64,000 nucleotides of DNA from an uncultured Acetatifactor sp. (GTDB taxonomy: Bacteria > Bacillota > Clostridia > Lachnospirales > Lachnospiraceae). This document shows positions 34,333 to 43,150 of this stretch, piece by piece. The notes under the pieces were generated by a model, which worked only from the letters and a program-made list of their open reading frames with translations, was not told where the DNA came from and did not search any database. The stretch is taken from NCBI GenBank assembly GCA_910585615.1, contig CAJUFO010000001.1, forward strand, positions 215,386 through 279,385, in the 5' to 3' direction. The position numbers and the translations under genes are program-made. How positions within the stretch are numbered: the stretch's first letter is position 1; each line of letters starts with the position of its first letter.

Positions 34333-35312
34333 AGCCATTGGAATATTTCTTAAGGCCCACACAGAAAGAGCTTTTCGCAAGGCTGCGGTCAATCTACAAA
34401 GGGCGCGCAGACGTGTGCAGGGACAGCTACATCCTGGTCAGGGGAGAGGCCCCGGTGCTCCTGGTGGCGCACCTCGACACGGTGCACCGCCAGCCGGTGG
34501 AGCAGATCTGCAGAACGGATGACGGAGAGATACTCATGTCCCCACAGGGAATCGGGGGAGACGACAGGTGCGGGGTCTACGCCCTGAACGCCATATATGG
34601 GCAGTCGGAGGCAAAGCCGTGGCTGCTGTTCACCTGCGATGAAGAGGTGGGCGGCATAGGCGCAGGCGCATTCTGCGCGAAGCACCGCAAGGGAGCCCTC
34701 CCGAAAGAACTGAAGCGGCTCAAACTAATCATTGAGATTGACCGGAAAGGCAAGGATGATGCGGTCTATTACGGCTGCGGGAACAAGGGCTTCGAGGACT
34801 ATATAACAGGGAAAGGGTTCAGGACGTCCTATGGCTCGTTCAGCGACATCTCATACATCGCGCCGGAACTTGGCATTGCGGCGGTGAACCTCTCGGCAGG
34901 GTACTACAACGCCCATACGCTGCATGAATACATCGACCGGAGGCATCTGGAGGACACGGTCAGGAAGGTCGTCGGGATTGTCGCGGAATCCACGAATCCT
35001 GAGTTCCACCGGTATGAATATGTAGAAGCGCGCCGCTATTGCGGCAGGGGCTGGGGCGGATATGGCAGATGGCGCGATGAGGATGGGAAAATCCTGGAGG
35101 GCCTGCCGCAGGGCATCCGTGAGGAATACAGGATCCTCCTGGACTACTATACCGTGGAGGAGCTGGAGGGATACCGCAGGGATTATGGGGACAGGATGAT
35201 ACCGCAGCTTTTTGAGGCCGAATTCGGCGGCGCGTGTCTGCCGCTGGAGGAGGGATTGGGCGGATGGGGGAATCCAGAGGCAGATATGGGATGCGGCGGA
35301 GTGGAGAGGTGA
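34329..35312 (+). CDS. M20/M28/M42-like zinc metallopeptidase
   Basis: 327 residues. Two-metal peptidase motifs are visible: VAHLDTVH (His/Asp ligands), GIGGDDRCGVYAL (bridging Asp), FTCDEEVGG (catalytic Glu pair), EIDRKGKDDAV (Asp ligand), and NAHTLHEYID (last His). There is no signal peptide, so it works inside the cell. The C-terminal 100 residues, with Gly/Arg/Tyr-rich YCGRGWGGYGRW, lie outside the usual fold. Start codon overlaps the zinc-ribbon gene. A peptidase within a DNA recombination module is unusual; target unknown. Confidence 0.87.
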   Translation: MKPLEYFLRPTQKELFARLRSIYKGRADVCRDSYILVRGEAPVLLVAHLDTVHRQPVEQICRTDDGEILMSPQGIGGDDRCGVYALNAIYGQSEAKPWLLFTCDEEVGGIGAGAFCAKHRKGALPKELKRLKLIIEIDRKGKDDAVYYGCGNKGFEDYITGKGFRTSYGSFSDISYIAPELGIAAVNLSAGYYNAHTLHEYIDRRHLEDTVRKVVGIVAESTNPEFHRYEYVEARRYCGRGWGGYGRWRDEDGKILEGLPQGIREEYRILLDYYTVEELEGYRRDYGDRMIPQLFEAEFGGACLPLEEGLGGWGNPEADMGCGGVER

Positions 35313-35331
35313 CTGAAAGGAGGGCTGGCCA

Positions 35332-35787
35332 ATGGAGGGGAAATATTTCGGGGAAGTCTGCTGTTGCGGAGACGACATCAGCAGCGTCCTGGAGACAGAT
35401 GGTGCAGAGGAGGCTGATGGACTTGCCAGCCAGCCGCGCGGGATATGTGGGTGCTATGGCCCAGCCGTGCGCCAGGCAGAAGAGATGGGGAGAAGCGGCT
35501 GCATGGAAAGGGCTGGCCCGATGGAGGCGCATACGGGAACCATGAACCTACGGGCTGAATACGATTACCTCCTGCGCTTTGCAGAGGGTAGCTGCTTCCA
35601 TGACAGCCATACGCAGGACCAGCTAAGGGCGCTATGGACGGCATTCTGCTTCCATGCAGGCTGGGAGGCGGACACAGAACCGTATGACAGCACGATGATG
35701 GAACTCTGGAAGCGGGGCGGTGGAAGACCGGACGGCTGGCCGGACTTCCGCAGCTTTGACGACTATATGTGTGAATTTTTGGCTTGA
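35332..35787 (+). CDS. Unidentified small protein
   Basis: 151 residues. AAGGAGGGC stands before the ATG at 35332. The first 65 residues are Cys/Gly-rich and poorly structured (CCCGDDISS, GICGCYG); residues 70-151 look folded (LRAEYDYLLRFAEGSCFHDS, then FRSFDDYMCEFL). An internal ATG at 35542 might be the start of an ancestral, shorter protein. No family recognised. Confidence 0.55.
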   Translation: MEGKYFGEVCCCGDDISSVLETDGAEEADGLASQPRGICGCYGPAVRQAEEMGRSGCMERAGPMEAHTGTMNLRAEYDYLLRFAEGSCFHDSHTQDQLRALWTAFCFHAGWEADTEPYDSTMMELWKRGGGRPDGWPDFRSFDDYMCEFLA

Positions 35788-35839
35788 AGCCGCGATGTGT
35801 GGCTTCAAGGCCTGCCTGCAATGGGAGGAAGGAGGGACG

Positions 35840-36358
35840 ATGGGGACGATGGAAGAAAGGCCGGAGAGGATGAGGAAAGGGATTCGGCATAGGGACGGGC
35901 GTGACGGTGTAGCCCAGGGATTCAGGGAAGGACATCCGGATGCCAGCCGCTGCACCTTTGGCTACAACTCCTGCTGCAGTGAAAAGGAATGGGAACAAGC
36001 CACGGGGTCCCGTATAGGCTACAGCCCTGCAGAGAGCACCTGGACAGGGGGATGCTCCGAAAATGGGCCGGAAAGGTACAGCGACCTGTTCCTATATGTC
36101 CCAGAGGCGCGCCAGATTGTCCGGATTGCGGAAGGTACCGGCGACAATCTCCTTGAAGAAGATGCAGATGCGGGATATGTGGACTATATCTATTACGACC
36201 AGTATATGCTGGACGCCGATATGCCGGATGCAGGCGGTGGCATGGTCCTGCTGAAAGAGATGCTGAGGGAGAAGTATGGATGCTTAGCGGACTGCATACC
36301 GGACGTCCTTGACGTGGCATATGGCAGCCGCCTGGTCAGATGCACGGTTTTAGGATGA
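35840..36358 (+). CDS. Unidentified acidic protein
   Basis: 172 residues. Start at 35840 follows AAGGAGG; the in-frame extension back to 35720 overlaps the preceding gene and lacks a site. The second half is strongly acidic and Tyr-rich (EEDADAGYVDYIYYDQYMLD) and cysteines occur at the end. Same strand and spacing as the module genes. No family recognised. Confidence 0.6.
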   Translation: MGTMEERPERMRKGIRHRDGRDGVAQGFREGHPDASRCTFGYNSCCSEKEWEQATGSRIGYSPAESTWTGGCSENGPERYSDLFLYVPEARQIVRIAEGTGDNLLEEDADAGYVDYIYYDQYMLDADMPDAGGGMVLLKEMLREKYGCLADCIPDVLDVAYGSRLVRCTVLG

Positions 36359-36419
36359 AGGGGCAGGGAAGGCTTGGAGGTTTCGGGAGGATATCTTGAA
36401 GAGAGGAGGGCACAGGATT

Positions 36420-37346
36420 ATGGTCAGATTGGGCAATGGGAAGTGCATCATAGGGTTCGACAACGGCTACCAGTTCGGAAAGACGGCACGGGCGCTGTTC
36501 GGCAACGGGATCCATGGGCTGGGGAAGGTGGAGCCGTCAGTCAGGGAGCATTCCCTGAAATATGGAAGGAAGTTCTACAAGGTCGGCGAGGGGAGGGCCG
36601 CCATCACGGAGGACAAGGTCTCGGACGAGGACGCAAGGCTGCTGACCATGGCGGCGGTGGCGAAGGAGCTTTCCATGGAGGGGCTCCGGAAAGCGGAGGT
36701 CGTCCTGGAGGTAGGCCTGTCGTTCTCGGACTATGGGAGGGAGAAAGGGCGGCTCCTGGAATACTACAGCCAGAAGCCGGGACTGAGGTATGGATATGAG
36801 GGGATACGGTACGACGTGGACATCGCCAGGGTCTTCGTGTTCCCCCAGTGCTATTCGGCGGTGGCACCGCGCCTGGGGAACATGGAGGGCAGCTACCTGA
36901 TCGTGGACATCGGGAGCAAGACGACGGACGCGGTCTACCTGGAGGACGGCATCCCGGTTGAGCGGAGGTCAGTGACGGTCGAGAGGGCCATGGTGAAATG
37001 GCTGAGGCAGATACAGAGGGACTTACAGGTGCAGCACGGGAAAGACATCCCGGAGGACGAGATACTGAAGGTCATACTGAGGCAGGAGACCCTCCTGCCC
37101 AGGGCATATGTGACCCTAATCAAAGAGGGCATCAGGGAGCAGGTACATATGCTGGAGCTGGAGCTACGGGAACGAGGCTACGACCTCGATTACTGCAGGG
37201 TCATCTATGTGGGAGGTGGCGCTGTGGCGGTAAGGAACTTCTCCGAGCATAAGCCGAACGTTGCATACGACTGCGACATCCATGCTAACGCGAAAGGGTA
37301 TGAATACCTGGCCCTGCAGATACTGAGGAGCCAGGGGGCGGCATGA
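36420..37346 (+). CDS. ParM-like actin family ATPase (segregation)
   Basis: 308 residues. ParM proteins polymerise with ATP and push DNA copies apart. The actin-fold signatures are visible: phosphate 1 CIIGFDNGYQFGKTA, phosphate 2 YLIVDIGSKTTDAVYL, adenosine motif VIYVGGGAVAVRN. The start at 36420 has GAGGAGGG 10 bp upstream; an earlier TTG at 36396 is less likely. The small gene that starts two bases after its stop is a probable ParR. This implies that the excised island, or its ancestor, persisted as a replicating circle. Confidence 0.88.
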   Translation: MVRLGNGKCIIGFDNGYQFGKTARALFGNGIHGLGKVEPSVREHSLKYGRKFYKVGEGRAAITEDKVSDEDARLLTMAAVAKELSMEGLRKAEVVLEVGLSFSDYGREKGRLLEYYSQKPGLRYGYEGIRYDVDIARVFVFPQCYSAVAPRLGNMEGSYLIVDIGSKTTDAVYLEDGIPVERRSVTVERAMVKWLRQIQRDLQVQHGKDIPEDEILKVILRQETLLPRAYVTLIKEGIREQVHMLELELRERGYDLDYCRVIYVGGGAVAVRNFSEHKPNVAYDCDIHANAKGYEYLALQILRSQGAA

Positions 37347-37347
37347 C

Positions 37348-37731
37348 ATGGCTGACGACAGGATAATAACGATTCGGTTCAAGCCTGAGTGCGTGCCGGA
37401 CATGGAGCTGTACAGCAGGCTGGAGGCAGAGAAGCGGCGGCTCGGCCTGTCCATGCCTACTTATGTAAAGGATATCCTTTGGCAGCACTTTGAGGGGTCA
37501 GGGAAGATGGGGAGACATACGGAGGCAGACATATGCATGGAGCAGATGCGAGGGATTTTGCATGAGGAGCTGGCCTCCCAGAGTACCACGCTTGCCGGAA
37601 TGATTGAAAGGATGGCAGAAAGCATCCCGGGCGGCCGGCAGAAGGAAAGGGAACCATCAGGAGAGACCCTACCAGGATACAGCGACAGGTTCCCGGAGGG
37701 GCTGAATGGTGTGCTGGAGAAGTTCATGTAG
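37348..37731 (+). CDS. ParR-like DNA-binding partner of ParM
   Basis: 127 residues, directly after the ParM gene. The N-terminal half (DRIITIRFKPECVPDMELYS, then LGLSMPTYVKDILWQHF) suits a ribbon-helix-helix domain, as in ParR/StbB adaptors; the C-terminal half is flexible and ends in FPEGLNGVLEKFM, possibly the ParM-contacting tail. Assignment rests on position and fold guess rather than clear identity. Confidence 0.65.
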   Translation: MADDRIITIRFKPECVPDMELYSRLEAEKRRLGLSMPTYVKDILWQHFEGSGKMGRHTEADICMEQMRGILHEELASQSTTLAGMIERMAESIPGGRQKEREPSGETLPGYSDRFPEGLNGVLEKFM

Positions 37732-38321
37732 ATTAGCACATATAGCGCATAGCACGCAGATATATGCCAGATTGTGGTATGTTGGTATACGTCGCTGGAA
37801 GATTCTGCTACAAATTTGTAGCAGAATGCCCAGACATAAGAAGATTGCTAAAAAAATTTAGCGGAAGTCCCTTTTCGCGCTGTGTTCAGTATCAGAGAGC
37901 GCAGAATAGACTGGAGATTGTGTGGGATGGGATTGTTATGGGAATGGAGTGTCTTTCTGGATAATATTTCGGAAAGACATTCTATCCCTGCATGTAGTGT
38001 TCTGGTGGAAAGCAATTCGGCTTTATGCAGCAAATTAGAAATAACATGAATAAGCGGATTGGAGGAATGCTAGAAGATTACAGATAGGACGGACTATGGA
38101 GTATTGATGTTTTATGCCGCTTACAATTACAACATATTGGAATCAGTTCGTCATCTTTCCTGAAAGATCCGGGCACTGACAGAGATATTGGGTAGTCATA
38201 GTGAATCTTTTGCAGAGCAGATTTTGATTGATGTATTTTGGAAATGATGTTACGATAATTTATGTGTATGGAGCGATGAGGTCTTTAAATATTCCAGTTT
38301 GGGTGATGGGGGGTATGTAAT
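37732..38321 (+). other. 590-bp AT-rich non-coding region after parMR
   Basis: No gene with a ribosome-binding site is supported (one 66-codon frame at 37764 lacks one). It contains a 26-bp perfect palindrome at 37802-37827 and smaller inverted repeats (GTCTTTC / GAAAGAC at about 37951-37979, ATCTTTC / GAAAGAT at about 38155). Its place makes it a candidate for a centromere-like parC site or a replication origin. Confidence 0.5.
37802..37827. repeat. Perfect 26-bp palindrome
   Basis: Each half is ATTCTGCTACAAA (reverse complement TTTGTAGCAGAAT) with no loop, so it is more likely a dimeric protein-binding site than an RNA hairpin. The TTTGTAG core is shared with the arm-type repeats at both island ends. 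Confidence 0.85.
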
Positions 38322-39332
38322 ATGGAAAATACAATAAGCTTTAAGGAGTGGGCAGAGAAGTGGTGGCAGGAAAATTACGAGAAGGATAAAGTTACAATAA
38401 ATGATATTGAAGAAGTGGGGCGTCGTTTGAGAAAAGCAATATATGCTGTATTTGACTATGATGATCAAGAAAAAGTCAACGATATGTATGACGAAATTGA
38501 GATAAATGATATTTTTCCTGATACAGTCATGCCTTTAGGCTTAGAGGGTGAGCAATACAATTTGTCTGTACTGGCAGCAGTGGAAAGAATGCCGGATGAG
38601 GAATGTCCGGAGTATGTTAAGCGAAAAATAGCTAGGATAAAAGAACTAATGGCTGAAAAAGAAGCAACGATTAAGAGCCGAGACAAATTAGCTAAAGTGC
38701 TAGCTAAAGATGCCAAGGCAAGAGAAAGATGGATAAAAAAGTGTGATAAAATAAAGAGAATTGATAAAGAAATAGAAAATTTGAAAGCAAAGCTGCTAAA
38801 AAAACCTCTTGGCAAAGCCCCAATTTTTGAAGTGGTGGGTGAGACAGAAGGAAGACTCTATAGCTTTCTCCTGGAAAAAATTGGGGGTGCAAATAGCATT
38901 ATTCGACATCCATATTCTTATGCGGATATACAGAACGGCTACTGGGAAAAAGTTCATATTAATGACAGGTGTGAGTTGTATGGATTAGTGAAAGAATTAT
39001 GTGAGAAGGAAGAATGGCACATTGCCTTGGGCTACGGTAAGTTCTTAAAGAAAGAGTTCGATTTATGTGAGTTCGGCAAAAGGATACTTTTGCCACAGGT
39101 ATGCAGGTGCAAAGAAAAGGCAGAAATACTGTTAAAGTGTTTTGAAGATATGACAGATATTGAAAAGCTGAAAGGTAAAGACGATTTTATAGATAAATTA
39201 GATATATTTAAGAGTATAGAAGAACGCTTAGATAGTTTATTGAAAGAAACAGAGGATGTTCGCGTTCCATTTATGGAGAATAAAGATATACAATCATGGC
39301 TTTCAGACAAATTGGCGGACAAGTATAAATGA
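38322..39332 (+). CDS. Unidentified coiled-coil protein (AT-rich cargo)
   Basis: 336 residues. Residues 95-160 form a long charged coiled coil (AKVLAKDAKARERWIKKCDK and neighbours); the N terminus has EWAEKWWQENYEKDKVTIND and the C-terminal half is helical and charged. No catalytic motif is seen. The gene is AT-rich compared with the module before it and stands alone, so it looks like separately acquired cargo, possibly defence or regulation. GGGGGG lies near the ATG, but the site is imperfect. Confidence 0.7.
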   Translation: MENTISFKEWAEKWWQENYEKDKVTINDIEEVGRRLRKAIYAVFDYDDQEKVNDMYDEIEINDIFPDTVMPLGLEGEQYNLSVLAAVERMPDEECPEYVKRKIARIKELMAEKEATIKSRDKLAKVLAKDAKARERWIKKCDKIKRIDKEIENLKAKLLKKPLGKAPIFEVVGETEGRLYSFLLEKIGGANSIIRHPYSYADIQNGYWEKVHINDRCELYGLVKELCEKEEWHIALGYGKFLKKEFDLCEFGKRILLPQVCRCKEKAEILLKCFEDMTDIEKLKGKDDFIDKLDIFKSIEERLDSLLKETEDVRVPFMENKDIQSWLSDKLADKYK

Positions 39333-39707
39333 GATTTTAGCAGGCCGTGTTTCTGGCTGAATGCGGCTTACCAGCTTTGTGGCCGCCAATGCCTGAAAGC
39401 CAGCTATGTTATCTGTTGGTCAGGCAGACCTATTGCCTTTTTTGTGTAAACCCGACACAATCTACTCTCAATCATGTTTGAAGCCTTGTGATTATAAATA
39501 AATTTTATATTATATCATAGATAACTTGTAATTGCAAAAAGAATTCATTTACAGAAAAAGAGTAAATGGATTCTTTTTGACGTATATTGGAAAATAACGC
39601 ATTATATTTACAGAAATCTTCAAAAAATAATTTTTCCACCAAAACAAGATGGAATGGTGGTAATTCCTGATGTTTTTGGTGGAAAAAAGAAAAACGGAGG
39701 TAATGAC
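39333..39707 (+). other. 375-bp non-coding region
   Basis: No gene is supported. It becomes very AT-rich after 39480 and ends with a strong terminator (39536-39579) and the leader of the next gene. Confidence 0.45.
39536..39579 (+). terminator. Intrinsic terminator before the replication ATPase
   Basis: AAAAAGAAT-CATTTAC and GTAAATG-ATTCTTTTT pair with one mismatch around a 9-base loop, and the A- and T-rich ends make it usable on both strands. Confidence 0.7.
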
Positions 39708-41471
39708 ATGGCAAATGTTGACAAAGGATTTCCGAAACTGCCGGAAGGGTACAGCTTTGAGGAAGATGGTTTGGGAAGGTGTACCGCAGGCCGAGGCAGT
39801 GGAAAACAAAGAAAGATATGCTGTGACAGTATACCGATTGACATCCGGAAGGTACTCCTTAAGGATGATGTTTCCCGGACCACAAAGGAGGGCTATAGGT
39901 TTTCCGTCGAAAACATATATAGCGAAAAAAGCGAACCGATAACTTGTACAATGGAGGAAATGAGACGAGGGAAGCTTCCTGACATAATTTATCCATATGT
40001 CAATTTCGGAACGCATCCGGGGGCAAGAAAAGAGGCGGGCAGAGTTTTTGAGCAGATCATAAAGATGGCATGTGCCGGAGAAAAGGCAGTTGAAGTGTAT
40101 GCAAACAAACTCGGCTGGAACGGAAAACGTTATATCTGGGATAATCCGCCTGAACCGGATACCGGAAAAGAATATACCAACGCGGTAGATATATGTAAGC
40201 TTGCGATTGGGCACAAGATAATTATTGTAGTACTCATAGCGGCTTTACATGGTCTTATGAAAAAACCTCTGCAGGAGGCAGGTATCAGGCATGATTATGT
40301 AGATGCAATCGTAGGCAAAACCGGAATCGGTAAATCCGAGCCGGTAAAGATAATCTGCAATTATCATGTGGGACATGGCAACATATATTCAGTAGGCTCC
40401 AATAGGAAAGCTGTATGGATGCAGATGGAGGGAAATATGGATCAGACGGTAGTCCTTGATGACTTTTGCAAAACAAAGTCTGACAGAGTTGGCGCAGCAC
40501 AAGATCAGCTTGTGTCGGAGATTATTCAGGCTTCAAGCGATGCCGCAAGGGTTATCATTGACAAAGACTCTAAAGCTGTTGCAGACCCGGCGCTGCGGAG
40601 GCATATTGTGATGAGTGCGGAAAGGATGATTCCAAACGAATCGACTATAAACCGTTGCTTCATTTTTAATATGGAAGAACCGCTCCCAGTGGAAGCTTTC
40701 CGAAAAATGAAAGATTTGGAAAATGAAAGAGGATTCTTTCGGTTTTTAGTCGCTATAAGCCGCTTTGTTAGTGGGGATAAATATACCTCTCAGCTAGAGA
40801 TGATGGCGAAAGACTATGAACGTTATAAAAGTGAAGCCGACAAGCTGGGAACCTGTACCTGCGGTAGCGACCATCGAATCAATGAGACATATGCTGTGCA
40901 GATGGTTTTAGTACGGGTGGTAATTCGGTATCTGAACAGCTTGAATCTGGATGGAATGTTAGTAAGCAAAACAGATAAGGCATTCACGGATTGTGTTGGA
41001 GGTATATGTAAAGAAATGAAGACATCAATTAGTGAACTACATCGTGTAGATACGCACAAGAAGTATTTGGAGCCGCTTGCAAGGATTCTATGTGAAGCAA
41101 CAGATATAAAAGAATGGCAGGGGTACTATGTGTATCACAGTGAGGAAAAGTATCAAAAGAACAAAAATACAGCAAAAGATTGCGTTCTCTTTTGCATCCA
41201 TGATGGCTACGCAAGCTTTGAAGGCAAGTGCATGTGTGAGATTATGGAGGATAAATATGGCTTAAGTGGGGCAAATCCCAAGGGACTGGCCAGTGATCTT
41301 TTACATTATTCTCTTGCACATGCTGACGGCGAGGGCAAATTGAGTTGCAGATGGGAAACGAAAAAACGTTATTATCATGTACGTGTCAGTGAGCTATTGG
41401 AATTAATTAGTCCTGATATAGATTTTATGGCTATGGATAGGCTCAAAAGGTTATTTCGGAAGAAGCAATAG
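39708..41471 (+). CDS. DUF927-like primase/helicase ATPase
   Basis: 587 residues. Start at 39708 (MANVDKGF) follows CGGAGG. The middle resembles DUF927 helicase-type ATPases: Walker A AIVGKTGIGKSEPVKI (residues about 206-221), Walker B-like QTVVLDDFC, and an arginine-finger region DPALRRHIVMSAERM. The N-terminal 190 residues contain SVENIYSEKSEPITC and DIIYPYVNFG, and the C terminus ends with a winged-helix-like part. Such proteins are encoded by ICEs and phage-like islands as replication helicases. It is transcribed towards xis and int. Confidence 0.78.
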   Translation: MANVDKGFPKLPEGYSFEEDGLGRCTAGRGSGKQRKICCDSIPIDIRKVLLKDDVSRTTKEGYRFSVENIYSEKSEPITCTMEEMRRGKLPDIIYPYVNFGTHPGARKEAGRVFEQIIKMACAGEKAVEVYANKLGWNGKRYIWDNPPEPDTGKEYTNAVDICKLAIGHKIIIVVLIAALHGLMKKPLQEAGIRHDYVDAIVGKTGIGKSEPVKIICNYHVGHGNIYSVGSNRKAVWMQMEGNMDQTVVLDDFCKTKSDRVGAAQDQLVSEIIQASSDAARVIIDKDSKAVADPALRRHIVMSAERMIPNESTINRCFIFNMEEPLPVEAFRKMKDLENERGFFRFLVAISRFVSGDKYTSQLEMMAKDYERYKSEADKLGTCTCGSDHRINETYAVQMVLVRVVIRYLNSLNLDGMLVSKTDKAFTDCVGGICKEMKTSISELHRVDTHKKYLEPLARILCEATDIKEWQGYYVYHSEEKYQKNKNTAKDCVLFCIHDGYASFEGKCMCEIMEDKYGLSGANPKGLASDLLHYSLAHADGEGKLSCRWETKKRYYHVRVSELLELISPDIDFMAMDRLKRLFRKKQ

Positions 41472-41521
41472 CAATGCAAGTGTTTGGTGGCATAAGGCCA
41501 GAATAAAGGAGGGGATTTAAT

Positions 41522-41695
41522 ATGTTTGAGAGTTACCCAGATGTCGTCCGTCCCCAGCAGCTGGAAGATATGCTGCAGATAGGTCGGACTAAGCTATACG
41601 GTCTGCTACGGACGGGGCAGATTCCGAATAAGCGAATAGGTGCCAATTATTTCATCCGCAAGGATGCAGTAATCGCATATTTAGAGGAAAAATAG
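41522..41695 (+). CDS. Probable excisionase (Xis)
   Basis: 57 residues: MFESYPDVVRPQQLEDMLQI then a MerR/Xis-type turn (GRTKLYGLLRTGQI) and wing (GANYFIRKDAVIAYL). AAAGGAGGGG precedes the ATG. Lies 72 bp upstream of the integrase on the same strand, the classical xis-int order. It is a paralogue of the protein at 21148-21330, which starts MFEDYPDLL. Confidence 0.85.
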   Translation: MFESYPDVVRPQQLEDMLQIGRTKLYGLLRTGQIPNKRIGANYFIRKDAVIAYLEEK

Positions 41696-41767
41696 TATTT
41701 TCAAATCTTCTGCCAGGTGCTAGAATAAAGGTGTCTTTATTCTGGCGCCTGCGGGAAAGGAGGAATA

Positions 41768-43000
41768 GTGAAAGGTAGCATCCAGGAGAAAACGAGCAAG
41801 TCAGGCAAGGCGTATTATTACATACGCCTGAGTTATAAGGATCCGAGAAATCAGAAATGGACGCAAAAGTGGATTTCGACAGGCCTTATCGTCAAGGGAA
41901 ACAAAAGGAAGGCTGAGGCTATGGTGGAGGCGGTGATAAAAGCGAATCGTCACTTGGAGCTTGCACCGGAGAGCGTCAACCAATCCATAGACCCGGACAT
42001 CCTGCTCTGCGATTATATCGATTTGTGGCTTGAAGGTAAGAAGAGGGATCTACAGATTTCCACCTATGAGGGGTATGAATACAGGGCAGCCCATATCAAG
42101 CGGTACTTTGAACCCTTAAAGTATAAGGTAAGAGAGCTTTCGTCCCGAATGGTGGATCAGTTTCTGAAGCATGAGCTGGCCCATGGCAAACGGGATCAAA
42201 AGACGGGCGAGATGGGTCCTTTATCCGTCAGGAGCGTCAGAAGCTACAAAAGCATTCTTTCTGCGGTATATGACCAGGCGGCCATCGATGGACTGGTAAA
42301 CTCCAACCCCGTGACTTCGGTAAAGGTACATGGGAAAAGCAATGCGAGCTACCAGAGGGAGGAAGCCTTTCTCACCGAAGAGGAAGTGGCGGATGTCCTG
42401 AAATTCTTGAAGGAACACTATCCGCGTTTCCTTCCGATGGCTTTTATGGGTGCCTATTACGGCTTGCGGCGTTCGGAGCTGCTCGGCTTGCGGTGGGAGA
42501 GCATAAATTTTCAAGAAAAGACGATTTCTATAGAAAATACAGTGGTAAGGGTGTCAACCCTGGTGGAGAAAGAAGCGACTAAAACAAGGGACAGCAAACG
42601 GAAGCTGTATCTCTTCCCTGCTGCGGAGGAATGCCTGTCAGCCGTAAGACAGGAGCAGGACGATTACAAAAGCTTCTTTGGGGATGCATATCGCGACACA
42701 AAGGGATATGTTTTCACAAGGGAAGATGGCAGCCGGTATGACCCGAGCTGGGTATCGAAAAATTTTGAAAAGGCCATGAAAGCTTACGGACGTCCCGATA
42801 TTACTTACCACAAACTCCGTCATTCCTGCGCATCTATGCTCATCAATAGAGGCTGGGACATCAAGCAGCTTCAGTATTGGCTGGGCCATGCCGACCCAGA
42901 GACTACGTTGAAGATTTACTCTCATTACAACAAGAAGCGCCTTAACGCAACGGAGAACGATTTGAGCGAGATTTCGCGGGCGGCGGCAGGCTTGTTCTAA
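41768..43000 (+). CDS. int: Tyrosine recombinase (integrase) of the island
   Basis: 410 residues, GTG start after AAAGGAGG. The N-terminal AP2-like arm-binding domain (SGKAYYYIRLSYKDPRNQKW) is followed by a SAM-like core-binding domain and the catalytic domain with R234 (GLRRSELLGLRW), H348 and R351 (HKLRHS), a His/Trp-position residue in YWLGHADPETT, and nucleophile Y384 (KIYSHYNK). All catalytic residues are present, so it should be active. Its stop is about 150 bp from attR, next to the restored tRNA-Pro, as usual. Confidence 0.96.
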   Translation: MKGSIQEKTSKSGKAYYYIRLSYKDPRNQKWTQKWISTGLIVKGNKRKAEAMVEAVIKANRHLELAPESVNQSIDPDILLCDYIDLWLEGKKRDLQISTYEGYEYRAAHIKRYFEPLKYKVRELSSRMVDQFLKHELAHGKRDQKTGEMGPLSVRSVRSYKSILSAVYDQAAIDGLVNSNPVTSVKVHGKSNASYQREEAFLTEEEVADVLKFLKEHYPRFLPMAFMGAYYGLRRSELLGLRWESINFQEKTISIENTVVRVSTLVEKEATKTRDSKRKLYLFPAAEECLSAVRQEQDDYKSFFGDAYRDTKGYVFTREDGSRYDPSWVSKNFEKAMKAYGRPDITYHKLRHSCASMLINRGWDIKQLQYWLGHADPETTLKIYSHYNKKRLNATENDLSEISRAAAGLF

Positions 43001-43041
43001 CTTTATGGCAAGGGAAAGCTTGCGAAGCGCGGCTTCTGCTG

Positions 43042-43075
43042 TTTTGTAGAACATTTTGTAGAACAGCTACAAATG
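43042..43075. repeat. Right probable integrase arm-type sites
   Basis: Two direct TTTTGTAGAAC copies (43042-43052 and 43054-43064, 12 bp apart), followed by an inverted GCTACAAA at about 43066-43073. The pattern mirrors 16663-16697 at the left end. Confidence 0.65.
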
Positions 43076-43104
43076 AGAGAAAAGCCCGGGGGTATGCTAT
43101 AAAG

Positions 43105-43150
43105 CAAAAAAGCCTGAATCCCTTGAAAACTCTGGGAATCCGGGCTTCTT
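43105..43150 (-). terminator. Terminator of the restored tRNA-Pro gene
   Basis: AAGCCTGAATCCC / GGGAATCCGGGCTT with a T-run on the minus strand. It lies inside the island and replaces the terminator displaced to the left end, so transcription of the tRNA still ends properly. Confidence 0.65.

Noticed and set aside
37764..37964. 66-codon frame containing the 26-bp palindrome
   Set aside because: No ribosome-binding site, and the palindrome dominates the sequence; treated as non-coding.
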